Source: Eutypella sp. D-1
Taxonomy: Eukaryota; Ascomycota; Sordariomycetes; Xylariales; Diatrypaceae
NCBI GenBank assembly: GCA_023313575.1
Contig: JAJTTP010000018.1
Span: 558,001-622,000 of the forward strand
Length of the DNA: 64,000 nt
Direction: 5' to 3'
The position numbers and the translations under genes were made by a program. Numbering within the stretch: the stretch's first letter is position 1; each line of letters starts with the position of its first letter. The notes below the pieces were generated by a model. It had not been told where the DNA came from and ran no database searches. It was given only the letters and a program-made list of their open reading frames with translations. Shown one piece after another: positions 43,553 to 56,500 of the stretch.

Positions 43553-46385
43553 CGTGACTGAAATTCAAATATCCTATTTTCTTCCTTTGGAAAAGCTCGA
43601 GAAGTAAAGTAAATGAAGCTGTTAATCACACAACAGGAAAATGTATTGTTTCAAGGTAAGGAATGTATAGTGTCCTCTAGACACGGGGCAAAAGGAGTGT
43701 ATTGATAGCGGCGACCTTAAGGAAAGCCGAACGACGACGATGCATACGAGACAATAGGAAAGAAAAAGAAACTGAGGGAAAAGGAAACCTAACCTAACCG
43801 GCAATGAATCTAAGAAATACGAACGCACAATTTGGGGCGAATACCTCTCCTATTATACATATATACATAGCTGTCTCAATGTTCCATTCGGCTAATTGCT
43901 AGGGTCAGACTCGAAACGTGGTTGAGTTCCTATTCGGCATCGTCCAGATCGGCCGGGTCTTCTACGAGGCTCTCTGCTAAGTCGCCGCATAGTCGCCTAC
44001 TTAGCTCTTAGCCCAGAGATCCCCAGCTGCCCGTTTAGGGGCGTTTCTTAGAGTACTGCTAAAGTACACAGGCGACTAAAACGCCTGACCACAGATATAG
44101 ATGTCCCCTTGACCGGCGGCGTGAGCTGAACGGCGCACACATGTTCAGGAGAGATTCCCTGAAAGGTTTAGTCAGGGGCGACGGGACGGAGGTAAGCAAG
44201 AGTGTGCCGGGATCATGTGTGGAAGCATATGTCCATGAGGCCGCTAGCCGACTTCACATTGGTAGACAACGGCCCGTCTCTTAACGAGCTCGCGGCGCTC
44301 TGTCGCATCTCCAAGCGGAATCTGACAACTTAATCTGGAAGGCCCGGAAATCAATCTTGCAGATCATTGACAGATTAAGCATGTAGTCCCCGGCGCGTTA
44401 GCAGCATGCAGATTTAGTTGATATTTTTAGTTGCGACCTTCCTATTGGATCATACCACGTAGCCGTTCTCCTAGAGTGGTAAATACTGGTGCTGGATCTG
44501 CCTTGGCGATGCAAGTCACCATGGAGGGCCAGATTCCATGATCAAAGTTCCTGAATATATAACCCAGCCAGCCGTTACTAAAATCCTTTTCAGCCTATGT
44601 TTCAACTAATGTCGTCACTGACAAATGGCATCACTCACTTAGAGGGGGCCCTCTTAAATCATTCAGATAGATGCTGATGAGTGGCATTGCCATATGACGT
44701 CTGTGCTGCCGGCATGGGAAGCGGCCCCCGTGAGCAAACTAGCCGTTCTGTTTCGAAATTCAAGAGGCGTCCTGTGAACAAGGAAGCATTTTCAGAAGAG
44801 TCTGTAGCGGAATTCTTTTCCCCGTGAAATATTCCGCTGATGCGTCAGACAATCTTGGGGCCAAGTCATCGGCAATAAAATGCATGGAAGCTTCCGTTAC
44901 AAAATATATCCCCCCCCCCTTCCTCACTACAAATAGAGGAAGGCCGAACCAGAGAACCTGGAGCGATCATTTACCTATACGAGGAGGTGAGATTCGTCTT
45001 CGCCCTCGCGTGCTGAGAAACACGGTTGTACGTTCCTGTCATCCGACAGTAGCATCTCACAGTCTTACCGATTACGGCTATTTTACCCATATGCACCAAA
45101 GGATGGCAAATTAATGAAGAGAAAATCTCGCGCTGTGCCGTATAACTGTTTAAAAAGGAAGCTGATCATATTTGTGAGAGGTTTGTCCGTCAAAGCACGC
45201 ATGCCTCATGGCACGAAATCAGAATGTCTCGGACGAAGATCGACCCGACGCAGGAAGAACTCTTCAGAAGCCGCAATGCCCAATAATGGCGCGATTGCAA
45301 AGGGCGTCCGTCGCGCGTGTTTCGTGGCGCGAAGAAATTCAGGTATTGCAGCACTAACGAACTTACTATACGGATAGCGCAAAATTGGGAGACCATTTTC
45401 TTTAGCTAACTACCGGTCCCCTAGGAAGCAGATTACGGCGGTTACTCCCGCGAATACGAAGGTGAAGTTCTTGGAAGCAGCCACAGGTCTACTGGCGAAC
45501 ACTGAATCGCGCTTATTGTAGAGCTGTAACAAGATGCAAACACCGCGCCATCAAGTTACGAAAGACCCAATGGCATGGCACGAAGCAGGTAAAGGGGAAG
45601 TCCTACATGCATGCCTGCGAGAGTTGCTTGTATACCACAACTTTTGTTAAGATTTTACCACCTTGCAATTGGCCCCTGCAACTGGCCCCCTGCATTATGG
45701 CAGGAAGCATGGTTGGGTCACTCGGGTGGCCGCCGCTCTAACGTCGGAGGGCGATCATGAACCGTCCCCAAGCTGAGACAGCCAGGCGCTCCGCGCTTCT
45801 AAATCGTATGGCAAAGGTAGTCGCACAGCTGACCCTTCATCGTACTTAATGAACGCCATAGACTGAATGTGATGGGTCTCCTTTTAATCACTTGCTCTTC
45901 GTCGAATCACCGAAAATTCATGTCCTATGCGAGGCCAAGGCTCTTCGTTCATATCGCACATTACTCATTACTCTCATGCTATCTTGGGATCTATACCGTC
46001 GGTCGGTCGTGGCGCGCGGAGCCGTACATATCTAGACATTCGTAACATACATACCCTCCATGTGCCACACATACAACCGTCCATACATCCATAAACACGT
46101 CTCTTTTTTATCGTTTCATGTCACGTTCCCGTCCCAGCCAGCATACATAATGAAGGGCCCCATCAACTTCCAGGTCATTCAGTCAGTTAACTCTGTCTCT
46201 CTGAGATAGATAGAAGTCGTCAAACAATCAAGGAAAGGAAGGTAGCGAGCGACATCGCGTCATCCCCCCGCGAAATTCTGTGGTGTTTACTGGTAATGGC
46301 GTGTCTACTACACCCCGCAGGATAACGACTGGTACGACCATCGAGCATGTGTAATAGTCATGTGCGGTCACAATCCGGGACTGAA
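43553..46385. other. Gene-poor region, no supported gene
   Basis: About 2.8 kb between two minus-strand genes. It includes an imperfect inverted repeat at 43991-44077 and a short minus-strand frame around 45395-45530 with a hydrophobic stretch but no start codon. No transposase, repeat ends or tRNA are seen. Confidence 0.5.
43991..44077. repeat. Imperfect inverted repeat (possible hairpin)
   Basis: The left arm at 43991-44013 (AGTCGCCTACTTAGC...) is matched by an imperfect complement at about 44056-44077 (GCTAAAGTACACAGGCGACT), with a 3-base offset inside the arm. The two could fold into a stem around a ~42-base centre. The origin is unknown; a small degenerate foldback element is possible. 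Confidence 0.5.
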
Positions 46386-48556
46386 TTAGTCGGTGTCGAA
46401 AAAGCTACCCTGGCGTTGCTTAGAACCGAGGCTAGCGAGATCGACAAGGCCCATGGCACGGCCGTCGAGTCGGCGGATACGCTGGTCGAGGAACCAGAAG
46501 GCGGCGCAGGCGGCCGCAGCTACAAGAAGCTGTGCGGCACCCAGCCCAAGGGTGGCGGACCGTAGTCCATCCCACGTTGCGCCTTGTCCCCACGCTGAGT
46601 GAGGCAGCGCCAGGGCAAGTGCACCGGCTGCCAATCCCCGTAGCCCGGAGAGCCCACCGTGCATATCAGCCGTGCCGCGTAGGCCCACGGGTAGGCTCGA
46701 TGACGTGAATGCCGTCGAGCGGCTGATTACTGGACGCGCTGTAGCATCTAGGAGTAGCGAACCGGCACCCAGAAGACCCAGCAGGAGCGAGACAACGGGG
46801 AGGCTCACGCGGGCCGCCGCCGAACCTGCGCCGGTGTCCCACGGCGAGCCTCCCTCTACGTCGCTAGCTGTCTGCATTGTGCCACCGATGTACAACCCGA
46901 AGCCGAAGACTCCTATCGACGCGACAGCCGTGGCCGTGGCGATGGTGGCGACGTGGACGGTCGTCGTAAAGCGCTTGAGGAGGTAGGGAGACGCGAAGGC
47001 AAGCGCAGCGCCGATCGCCGTGATAAATAGGAACGGACCAGTCATCAGTACGCCTAGCGTCGATTCTGGTAGCATGAACGGCATCGGCGCAAAGAGTAGC
47101 GAGAGGGAGCTCGCCAAGCTCCAAAGGCCGGCGTAGGGCAGCACGGTCGTGACGAAAAGCAGCACCGTAGTTGGGGCTACCATGGCCCGGGGCGCCTGCA
47201 TGATTATCCGGATATCGACCACGCTCGCCTTATAGGAGTAAGGCTTCATTTTGCTGAGATATCCCCAGAGCGCTTCCTTGGTGAACTTCACATTGGGCCA
47301 CCTGGACTGAAGTCGGGCCATCGTCACTGGTAACGGCGGATAATAGTTCGAGCGGTCGAAGACAGTCTCGGGAGCACCGAAGACTAGCAGAACAATGGCG
47401 GCCGACAAGAAGCCAACGATAATTTTGAATTGCCTCGTAAATCCAGCTGGCATGGTTGATACTGCGCCGCCTATTAAGGGAGATCCCCAGGTCGTCGCAA
47501 CGGCTACCACCTGATATATCCCGATTATATGTTGACGCTCGTGTTCCTACATCACATTAGTCACTGGTTCCTTGCTGAGTACATCCAGTGGGAAGGAGAT
47601 CATCGTACAAAGTAAGTGTCCTGGATCGACGAGAGAACCAATGTGTCGAAAGCGCCCCAGCCCAGTCCCTGTAGCGCCCGGGCCACCATGTGCTGCGCAA
47701 AACTTCCGAGAACGTTGGTGTTCAGCCCAACGCCGACCAGGAGAACGGCGGCTGCGGTCAGATACACGGGTCGTTTCCCCCAGATTCGTGCTGCGATCAA
47801 ACTCAAAGTTCCGCTCAGGGCGGAGATCATCAGTGGCGCTGCGGTCAGACCGACAGCCGCGGTGTACGACACGTTATAGCTCTCTGCTACCGCGGCGTTA
47901 GTCGTGATAAAGGCGGTCTTCATGACTCCCACGAGCGCGACCATAAGCAGCAGTGCTAAGAAGTTGAGGTGCTTCCTCCATATCGGCCAGTTCTACACAT
48001 CCAAATAGGTTAACTATGCACAGACATGGCAAAAATTCCCAGGCAACTGCCAAGGTCTTGACAAATGGACGAGTTGGTGCACGAAGGCTTTCCTTACCAG
48101 AGGGTCTGCGGGGTCGTCGCTTGGCTGCGGCGATAGCTCGACGCCCGCAAATTTTCCCGTGCCGTACTTGAGAATCCTCTTAGACGCAGCACTAGCGAAT
48201 GAGAGCGTCTTGGTTGAGGCCGTCTGGGGCCGTGTCGGCGCTACCGGGGACTTGGGTGACGGGGGCGGGGGCATGAAGTTGAGTGGGATCTCGAGCGGAC
48301 GGGAGAACTCCCTGAGCGGCTCGCCTTGTGACTGGAGCATGAGCTTTGCGGCGCTCCCTGGTCGCGAACCGCGCCGCGGCGATGGTAATAACACATTGGG
48401 CTCTGAGAAGGACCTGGTCTTCGGGGACGCCTCCAACACCGGAGGTAATGGAGGCAGCGTCTTCCGGACGCTGACGCTTAACCTGGGAGGCGACGGGAAG
48501 ATATTCTCAATGTCTGATATGTCGATGGTGGACGCTGTGGATTCCGGACGAGACAT
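46386..48556 (-). CDS. Major facilitator superfamily transporter
   Basis: Three exons, 48098-48556, 47609-47992 and 46386-47546; all junctions in phase 0, 667 residues. Residues 1-150 are a Ser/Pro-rich cytosolic tail. The transporter starts at DPLNWPIWRKHL, the usual entry motif of DHA1-type fungal MFS proteins, followed by helices such as FLALLLMVALVGVMK. RIWGKRPVYL fits the loop 2-3 motif and VARALQGLGWGAFDTLVLSSIQDTYFEHER the middle of the N-half. A charged central loop (RSNYYPPLPV to KPYSYKASV) separates the halves. The cargo is unknown; relatives export drugs and toxins or import small metabolites. No biosynthetic gene lies next to it, so a general efflux role is the simplest guess. Confidence 0.9.
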
Positions 48557-51500
48557 GGCCGCCCACAGCGACTTGTTTCTCCGTTCTTCTGTTCTTATAC
48601 TAACTACTTCTCTCAAAATACAAGTAGTCCACCCCAAAGATGATCAAATGAATGTCTGGCGTCGCTTGCGTCCTGTCGTTCAGTCGCTTGGCCAGCAGGT
48701 ACAGGACGACGACGATGCTGCTTCTACATTACATATATGATTCTTCTTGAAAAGGAATGGAAGGGAAAGCCACGGGGCTGGGCGGGAAGGGCGAGGAAAA
48801 TGAACGTCGTAGGAGGCTGCTACATACAGCCGAGGAAAAGAAAGAAGTAGAGGAAGTCTCAAAACCACTAGGACCAGGGCCAGCCCGGAGGGGTCAACGT
48901 CTTACATAGTACGAAAAAAAAAACCCCGAAAAGAAAGAAAAAGCAGTACACAATATTATGGATCAAGAGAGTCAGAGCAAGCAGACGCGAAAAGAAAAAT
49001 CGAGTACCCAAATAGCGGAGAGGGCGAATAAGAGTCAGCGCTTATGCACGGGGAGGAGCCACAGCCGACATCTACCTTTCTACTGTGTTGCTGTGTAACT
49101 GGGGCGTTGGATCGTCACGAATCACGATTGATCGATGTGATGGGACTCGTTCTCGTTAGATGTTCCACAATGCGGATAGACGGACAGATGGACTTGTTAC
49201 ATAGTTAGCTAGATACTTCTTAAACTGCCCGCGGAGGCTCTCATATATACTGTACATACGTATGTGCATGCGTACAGTATGTGTATACATGTCGCTAAGC
49301 CGTATTGCAGCAATAGTTAGTAGGGATAGCATTGCATTGCAGCAGGAGCTGGAAGAGGCTAAGTGGAGGGGAGGGAGCAAGGATCGTCTATCACCGTGAC
49401 GGGATGTACGATCTAACAGACCGGAGTCCGGGAGGAGATCGCATGAAGGTCCGAGCCACCCCCAATCGGGTGACGTCCGGGGTTGAATCGCATAAAATAT
49501 ATGGACGTTGGGCTGGCTGTCCAGCTGTCGTGGCTGTCATCGTCACGGATTTCTTTCTCTATAAGCAGCAGATCAGGACGCCAGACAGGTTTGACAGATC
49601 CTCCTATCCCGTCCACTTCCCCTCCTGCCCCCCACAGTCACACGGTAGCATCACATGCGCATATATACATATACGCACAATGCAATGTTCTCTCTTCTCC
49701 TCCCTATATTCGGCTTTGGCGTACTTCCCCTCCTCTACTGTGGCTTGATTTAAAGGCCGAAGTGGACGGCGACGCTGTGCTCGGCACCTTCCTGACAACG
49801 CGCACAGTAGGACCCGAGTGCCGCTTTACCCACGTCTTCTCTGTCAGCTAAGCGAAAATCGTACTTACAATGACGAAGATCTAGCTAGGGGAGCGGTGAG
49901 GGCCAAGCAAATGCCAAGGAGGCTGAAACCCGAATTGACACGGGTTATAGGCGGGGAGGGGGTGTTGTCACGTCTTCAGTCAGTTATGTGTGAGTCTGTA
50001 AGTCTAGGTGTCAAGTCTTAGCTACCAGATAACCAGATATCGGTGTCTCTCCTTCCTGCATCTTTTCTCTGCCCTACGAGCTACCGGGTACTCAAAAAGC
50101 CATCACCACAAAGAGGTCCGTGCTAATCCTGGAATAACCCCTGTAAACTTAGTAGTACATCGCTAACCAGGTTCAAGTGAGCTACGCAGACTAGCTGACC
50201 AGACCGCGAGGGATGATAAGGCTTTTCCCGCCCAACTGCCGCCGCCGCCTCGCCCGCTACCATCGTCGCGTGTCGCTAGGAGGTTTTTTTCAATGGAGAA
50301 GGTTGGGTCGTTCCTTTTTCTTATTTTTGGAATTGGTCCTTTTCTTGTCTCTTCTTTTTGGCCATCTGTATGGAGTCTAATACTCACCGACTCGCCCTTT
50401 GTATTTCGTCTACGCCGCCTATTCAACTCAAAAACATATCCTACGATCATTACTCTTATTGACTTATCGTGGGGGTTGGGCTGGGCTGGTCTGGGCACGG
50501 TTGGGGTTGGGAATCGGGCCTGCGAAATCAATATTCTCCAATATATGCAACTACATAAAAAAACGCCGTTACCGAATCGTACGTTGACGTGAACTGGGGG
50601 AGTTCATCGAATCTCGACTTGACAGCTTTCTTGCTTGCTGCACCATGTACTGCGCACTGCACACTGCACACTGCATGGCTCGGCCAGGGGACAAAGAGCA
50701 TGCACAAAAAATTGGCAAAATACGGGACTTTATTCGCTGGGAATTCTCGAGGTAGGGCGCCTCTTTTCCGGAGCTTCGCGGGCAATGTGCGGGAAGGGGA
50801 ATTACTACAGTTTTTACAGTGCCACCCCCAGTGACCTTCCATTCTCTTCCGCTATGTCTGATTCAGATTGGCTGACTCGTTGGGCCTGGCGTACCTACAT
50901 ACACTAAACTAACACTGGGCTTGACTGGCTGACTGAGACCTAGGCTCAGGAACAAAGGAATAGTTAATACGTAGAGAGAACCTAGACTTTATGCAGGAAC
51001 CAGACGGTCCCTGCAGGTTCCAGGCCTAACTTAGTGTGCATTGTAGTGTGCAACCCCTTACCCCTGCCCCTTATCCCCGGCAGCCAGGCCAGCCAGGTCC
51101 ACCCCTGAAAAGAAGTGATAGTGGGATGCATTTGCCCTGCACTCGACTCCTGGACGTTGCATATCCGCCATCCGAGTTCCCCTCATTCGGTAACTTCAGC
51201 CAGTAAGAAAAAAGCAAAGATGAAAAAGACGAAAGAACCAAAAAGAACCTGAAAAAAAAAGGTCTTACACCCGACTTCCCCGATTTCAAATCCCTTCTTT
51301 TCTTCTACATTCAACGTCAGGTCCCGTCAGCAGTAGCAGGGGCAGCCATGTAGTTACTTAGGTAAAGAAGGGCTGACGGCAGATACGGGACGCCGGCCAA
51401 CCGGCCTCTCTGCCGGCCAAGACTTCGTATACAACCTTTGAGGGTAGTGAAGCTATTGACGAGTTGACAGTAGCTTCATTATGCCATTTTGTACTAGGTG

Positions 51501-52602
51501 CTGGTCATACTCGTGATGGATTACGTAGTACTCACAGTCACCAAAGGCATCTTCCTCTGGAGGGCTGGAGCCCCTCCCTTCACTGCCTGGTATTCGCCGT
51601 CGCGGGTCTTTGTGATCCATCTAACCCGTGTTGCCAAGCCCTGGCCATCCCACTTACTTGGGCTGTTACACATCGTCTTGCACCACTTAGATCTTGTTAC
51701 ATAAAGTCGGTCCCTTGCTGACTACAAGCTCATACTAGTCTAGGTTATGAACCACGTTACGTAGTCTTTTCGATGGGAACTGCCAGCCCAATAACCGTTA
51801 CTCACATACTTGGTACGGCCAAGCTTGGACACCGCCGACTGCTAGGAGAAGGTTAATTTGGAACGACGGTAGCGAATAAAATAAAAGGGAAAAAAAGCAA
51901 AAATTAGGGGTGGGGCTGGGGAGTTGGCTGGGTGTATAACTGAATGAGGGAAAAGAAGGTACCCCTCCCTAAAGGATTGCAAAATACATACCCAAGTAGC
52001 CATAACTACGCTTCTCCTCTCGGACGCGTGACCACCTGGCCTTTGTAATGCCAGCCTACTTGCATTATCCACTCTTCAAGTAGTTATGTCTATTAGGTAC
52101 TTGCATAGTCACATATAGGCTACATGCTGCAAAGACATGCGTGCTGAAGGGGAAAACATGAGCTAGGCCTTGTCTTTATCTACATATCGCGAGCAGGTAG
52201 CCCGGGTTTCACAAATCCTCCGGATTTTCTCTACGCGGTCCGGATCCTAGCAATTCCCTTTGGGTCCGTGCCCCTTGCCTTCCTACCTTATAGACTAGGG
52301 GTATCGTTCGCTCAGACGTATGGCCTCGTGACGATTCCGCGTATCCGCTGAAGGAAAAATAAAGGATATGGATAGTCGCGTGGGCAGATCCACTCCATCC
52401 TGAACATTTTGCACGAAGAAATTCATCACTGAGAGATACCGAACCTGGGGTGGGAATGAAATGGCTGGACACCCATCTGCATAGAATGAACAGGTCCACC
52501 ATTCCCCGAGCCCCGTTAATGTACATGAAAGCCTTTCTACCCAACAGCTATTTCATTCGTACTGTGGCTGGGCCACTGTTCTTCCTTGATGACGTCCGGC
52601 TT
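48557..52602. other. Gene-poor region, no supported gene
   Basis: About 4 kb. Frames of up to ~138 codons occur on both strands but overlap each other and match nothing. A direct repeat of CACTGCACA type lies at about 50649-50675, and a T-rich stretch lies at 50284-50360. A gene with many small exons could be missed here. Confidence 0.5.
50649..50675. repeat. Short tandem repeat (CACTGCACA-type)
   Basis: About three tandem copies of a 9-base unit in non-coding DNA. It has no apparent function. Confidence 0.65.
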
Positions 52603-53585
52603 TCAAAATGCGGCCATTATAACTGCTATACCTGAGGTGTAGAGCTGTTCCTTTCGCGAAAGCGAAGTTTCGAGGCTTAGCACCAGCCGGTTTGTCCGGA
52701 TCAGCAATTCTATGTCCTCATTGTCAGTCGATATACGGAACAGTCAGCCAGCAGCCGGGGAGATTATGCTTACCTTCGTAGTGCAGGATGTACGAGGCCG
52801 GCGGGTCTTCATCCGCTGGAGCCGGCGCGTGCGGGTTATCCTTCTTAACAACACGGAACCTTAGGCCGAGGTCTTCGTTCGGCGTCCACAGGATAGACTC
52901 GTCATCCTCGAGGCTCTGCGCGCGTCCCGGATCACCTGTAGGTCTCCCGGCCTGGGTTTCGAGCCAGCTCCGGAGCACCCGAATCCAGCTGTCGATAATG
53001 TTCGTGCGGCTTAGAAATAAGCGCCGCTTCGGGCCTACTTTAATCAGGCTCGGCACAGTACACAGCTGAGAGAAGAGCTCCTTGGATTCCAGGGAAACGT
53101 CGATCGTGGGCGACTCGAGTGGCTGTGTATCTGCGCTCTCCGCGACGCGGCGTGTTGGGTACCGGGCGCGGGGTCTTTGGTGCTCGTCACTGAGGTAGGG
53201 GCGGAAACGCGTGTAGAGGGCGTTCATTTCCCCCAACCTCCCACCCTTGCCAGCGGACTCAAGTCCGTCAGTGCCGAGGAACTCACAAAAAAGCGTAGGC
53301 GTTGGAGTCGTGACACCCGGGTGGAAGCACTCCAGGATCACCTCATGATCCTGTAAGAGTGACGCCGCGTGCAGGCGGGAGTAATGGAGGCGACTGACCA
53401 CCGCAGCGAACCGCCGACTCACGGAAGCGAAAGGCAGTAAATCGCGAGCTGAGAACGAGGACAGAATTTGGATGAGCACCTTTCAAGGGGGCGTCAACGT
53501 AAGATCTACCTGGTCATTCGCACTGAGGATTCTTCCCTCTTACCTCGTTCGGGAGCGAGTAGATGGGTACGGTAGACGACGCCAT
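52603..53585 (-). CDS. F-box protein
   Basis: Three exons: 53544-53585 (42 nt), 52774-53479 and 52603-52709; phases agree, 284 residues. Joining exons 1 and 2 rebuilds the F-box core, SLPNEVLIQILSSFSARDLL, with SVSRRFAAVV after it, which would bind Skp1 in an SCF ubiquitin ligase. The middle part lacks WD or leucine-rich repeats. The last exon reads LLIRTNRLVLSLETSL, similar to the C-terminus of a large fungal F-box family with the pattern LIRT-x-RLRLSLE. The target is unknown. The second intron (52710-52773) uses a GTAAGC donor and a branch-like CTGAC; the unspliced alternative would read through to a stop at 52724 and lose the conserved end. Confidence 0.82.
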
Positions 53586-56500
53586 GGGAAATGTGACCCA
53601 ATTCAGCGACACGACGGAAGTGTTGAGCCAGGGTATTTATGAATGTTCCCCTGTCTCTCTTTTTCTTCTCGCACGGATGATGTGAGCTCAGCGCCAGCAA
53701 AGCCGATGATTCCGTCGAAGCTGAAATGTAAGAAGGCAACGCAGCGTGAGACTAGGGTGCCGTAGAGCTTCGATCACACAGTACCTAATCGGCGCTTACT
53801 TAAAGCCCTCTCAACTCAGGGCTGTAACTTGATTAATGTTTCCGGTCCTATAACAGAACAGGGAATGAATAGAGTAAAGAGCTGGTGACTTGTCAGCCTC
53901 TTGGGCTCTTCCCACAGTTTATCTAGGCTGAGCCAATACTCCTCACGATACCACGAACAGTAACAATGTTTTCGGCGGAAGCGGGATTGATCGCGCACAG
54001 CGTCTACTAATATATATTGAGAATTTATTGCGCAAAATATAGAAACACCTGGAATGAAAAGTCGGATTATCTAGGTAGTTGGTCTATGGAAACTGGCTTA
54101 AGAATGTCATTAGTATGTGGAGGGTATCGTAGTTGATATGTTAATAGTTGCTTGCATCGCATTTCACCAATTGGCTGCAAGAATCTACGGTGACAGTGAC
54201 ATCACAATACCTAAGTAGCTATTGTACGCAAGTACCTGGGTTAGTACGTAGCTGCTGCCTACTAGAGCTCTACTTGTCTGCTTGTGATCTGCTTATATGA
54301 ATATTTGGACTGACTTATCAGCGTATCTGCCTATCTTATCGTTCTTGTTTATGTACTATATCACGATAAGTACAAAGTACAGAGGACTTGGCTAGGTTCT
54401 AGTATCTTGGCCTTAACCAAGTATAGCTAGTTTAAGTATCAAGGTACTGTTATGTAAATAGCTTGAGGTACGGGTACTACTACCTGCCAGCCTGCCAGCC
54501 TAGAAAGCTCGTAGCTAATCTCAACCTGGAACTCTTCATTCCCATGTTCTCACGATGGTTGATGGTTACTTCGTATTTCAACCAAACAATTCCAAGGTTC
54601 CATGGTTGACCTGATATATACGCTTCTTAGTCATCCTATGCGTTGCTTAGACAGTTATAGGCTGACTAACAGTCTGAATACGACTTCCTTCCCTTTTTTC
54701 CCTAAACACTGGAGATAGCCTCCTCGCCATCCCTGCTAGGAATGTGTTATGTCCATGCGTTGCTGACCTTGTCTTCCGATCTGACCGGAAGACCCCTTGT
54801 TCAAGTCTGAGCTGACATCTCGGGGACTCCCTCATACACTTTCATCCTAAGCTACTCCATGTTTGACCTCGATGTCCTCCAGCAATTACTCGTTGCGAAT
54901 CAAGACGATTTTATACACTGTCGCTTCAAAATGATTGCCGATCTTCTAGTAATATCGCCGCGTAGTCGGATATAGCCAAGCAAACGCGATGCGACCTGCC
55001 TAGTATGCCAGTCATCGTATCTGACATGCTGATCATCCCGAGCCATTGGATTGAGCCATATGGCGAGACGCACAGGTAAGCACTTTGTTTACTTCATTCA
55101 GACATATCACGCCTGCACGCATGCAATCCATCTCGATGTCTAGCGTCCTTCTTCGGCCTCGCTACCTCGCCTGGATTATCCGGAGACCCGGTGAAGTTTG
55201 GTCTAAAATATGCAGCCACAGTACTATCCGAGATGCAGTGCACATGTTGGATAGCCAGCATTCGCCATTTATGGAATCCATTGCGATCTGATAAGATGCA
55301 TATATATCCACACATACTATGCATACTGACGATTGCCCCATTCGGCATACTTGAATCAGCTGCCATGGCCGCAGCCATCGGCCTCTTGGTACCACAGCAT
55401 AAATAGGACTTATGCTTCACATTCCTTCGATATCTAGAAGGTAAATATATGCGACGGGTACCATTACCGCCGGGTCCTTCCCCGCCTTGCAGGGTGAGAC
55501 ATTTATCGAGGATATCGTCCTCTGCAAGTCCGCGCTCTGTGGTGGTGATAAAATGAGCGCCTCCTGGACATTTCCATATGGTGATTCGGAGTCTATGCGA
55601 CTGCAGCAGAGCCGAGACTGGGTCCGGATACAAGCTCGCCGTGACATGCATACGCAAAATAAAGTGAGGCGTTTCTGCATGCCCAGAAGGTCTTGGTTTA
55701 CCCTGACCCTCCACTAGGAGTCGGTCCTCTCAATCTTTCCGACTCTCCTGTCATGTTTCCTTTTTTCTTTCCATTATCAAAGGCCATTATATAGCTCTCC
55801 TGCAGCGGCGATGCTGGTTTACAGACAGTGTTCAAAGCTATGCAATGCGATCACTCGGTCCGGATAGATTTCGGTGTCCGAGTCGGTGTTTGCTACCTCT
55901 TGTAATGAAGTTGACGCAAACTATTTCTATCCTTCACCTGTCTTACCCGCCGCTAACTTCCGCGTATTCAATAGCGGGAGTCGCCGAGTAAAAAGGTCTT
56001 CCGAGTGTTCGGGACTCGGTAACGAATTTGCTGGATGACCTACTCAACCGGGCAATGCTAGCGTCCGATCTAGCGGGAACCCGAGCTGACGACAGCGGCC
56101 GCGATTGTCCCCAAATAAGGAACGCGCCGGTTCTCCATGCCCTCAGTCAGTCACACCTGCCGTTAAAGAATCGTTTGCAGGACAAACAATACCTTCCCCA
56201 GTCATCTAGGCTTAACACAAACACCGATCGCTGGACCCAGAATGGTCTAGGGTTGCGTGCGCGACAGAAATGTTGTTTGGGATGTGTAGGTTAACTGCTT
56301 GTCAGAACTCAAACTTCATATAACAAGGCAGAGTATTGTTTGGTAGGGATTATTTGACAGATCTAGAGCTACATCTTGAGTGCCGGAGGTGCGCATGTGA
56401 GCGGGCTTGAACACCGACCTCTCACAACCCCAGCTCCCCGGTATCGATGTGCAGTCATCCTGCAATGCCACGCCGGGTATGTTAGTCTCACCCTACACAC

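Noticed and set aside
45420..45500. Short similarity to small-subunit rRNA (GGTGAAGTTCTTGGA-like word)
   Set aside because: Only about 15 bases agree, and a neighbouring matching word is in the opposite orientation, so it is coincidence rather than an rRNA fragment.
55094..55714. 206-codon minus-strand frame
   Set aside because: It has irregular composition with no domain, and competing frames lie on the other strand; no promoter or conserved motif is visible.
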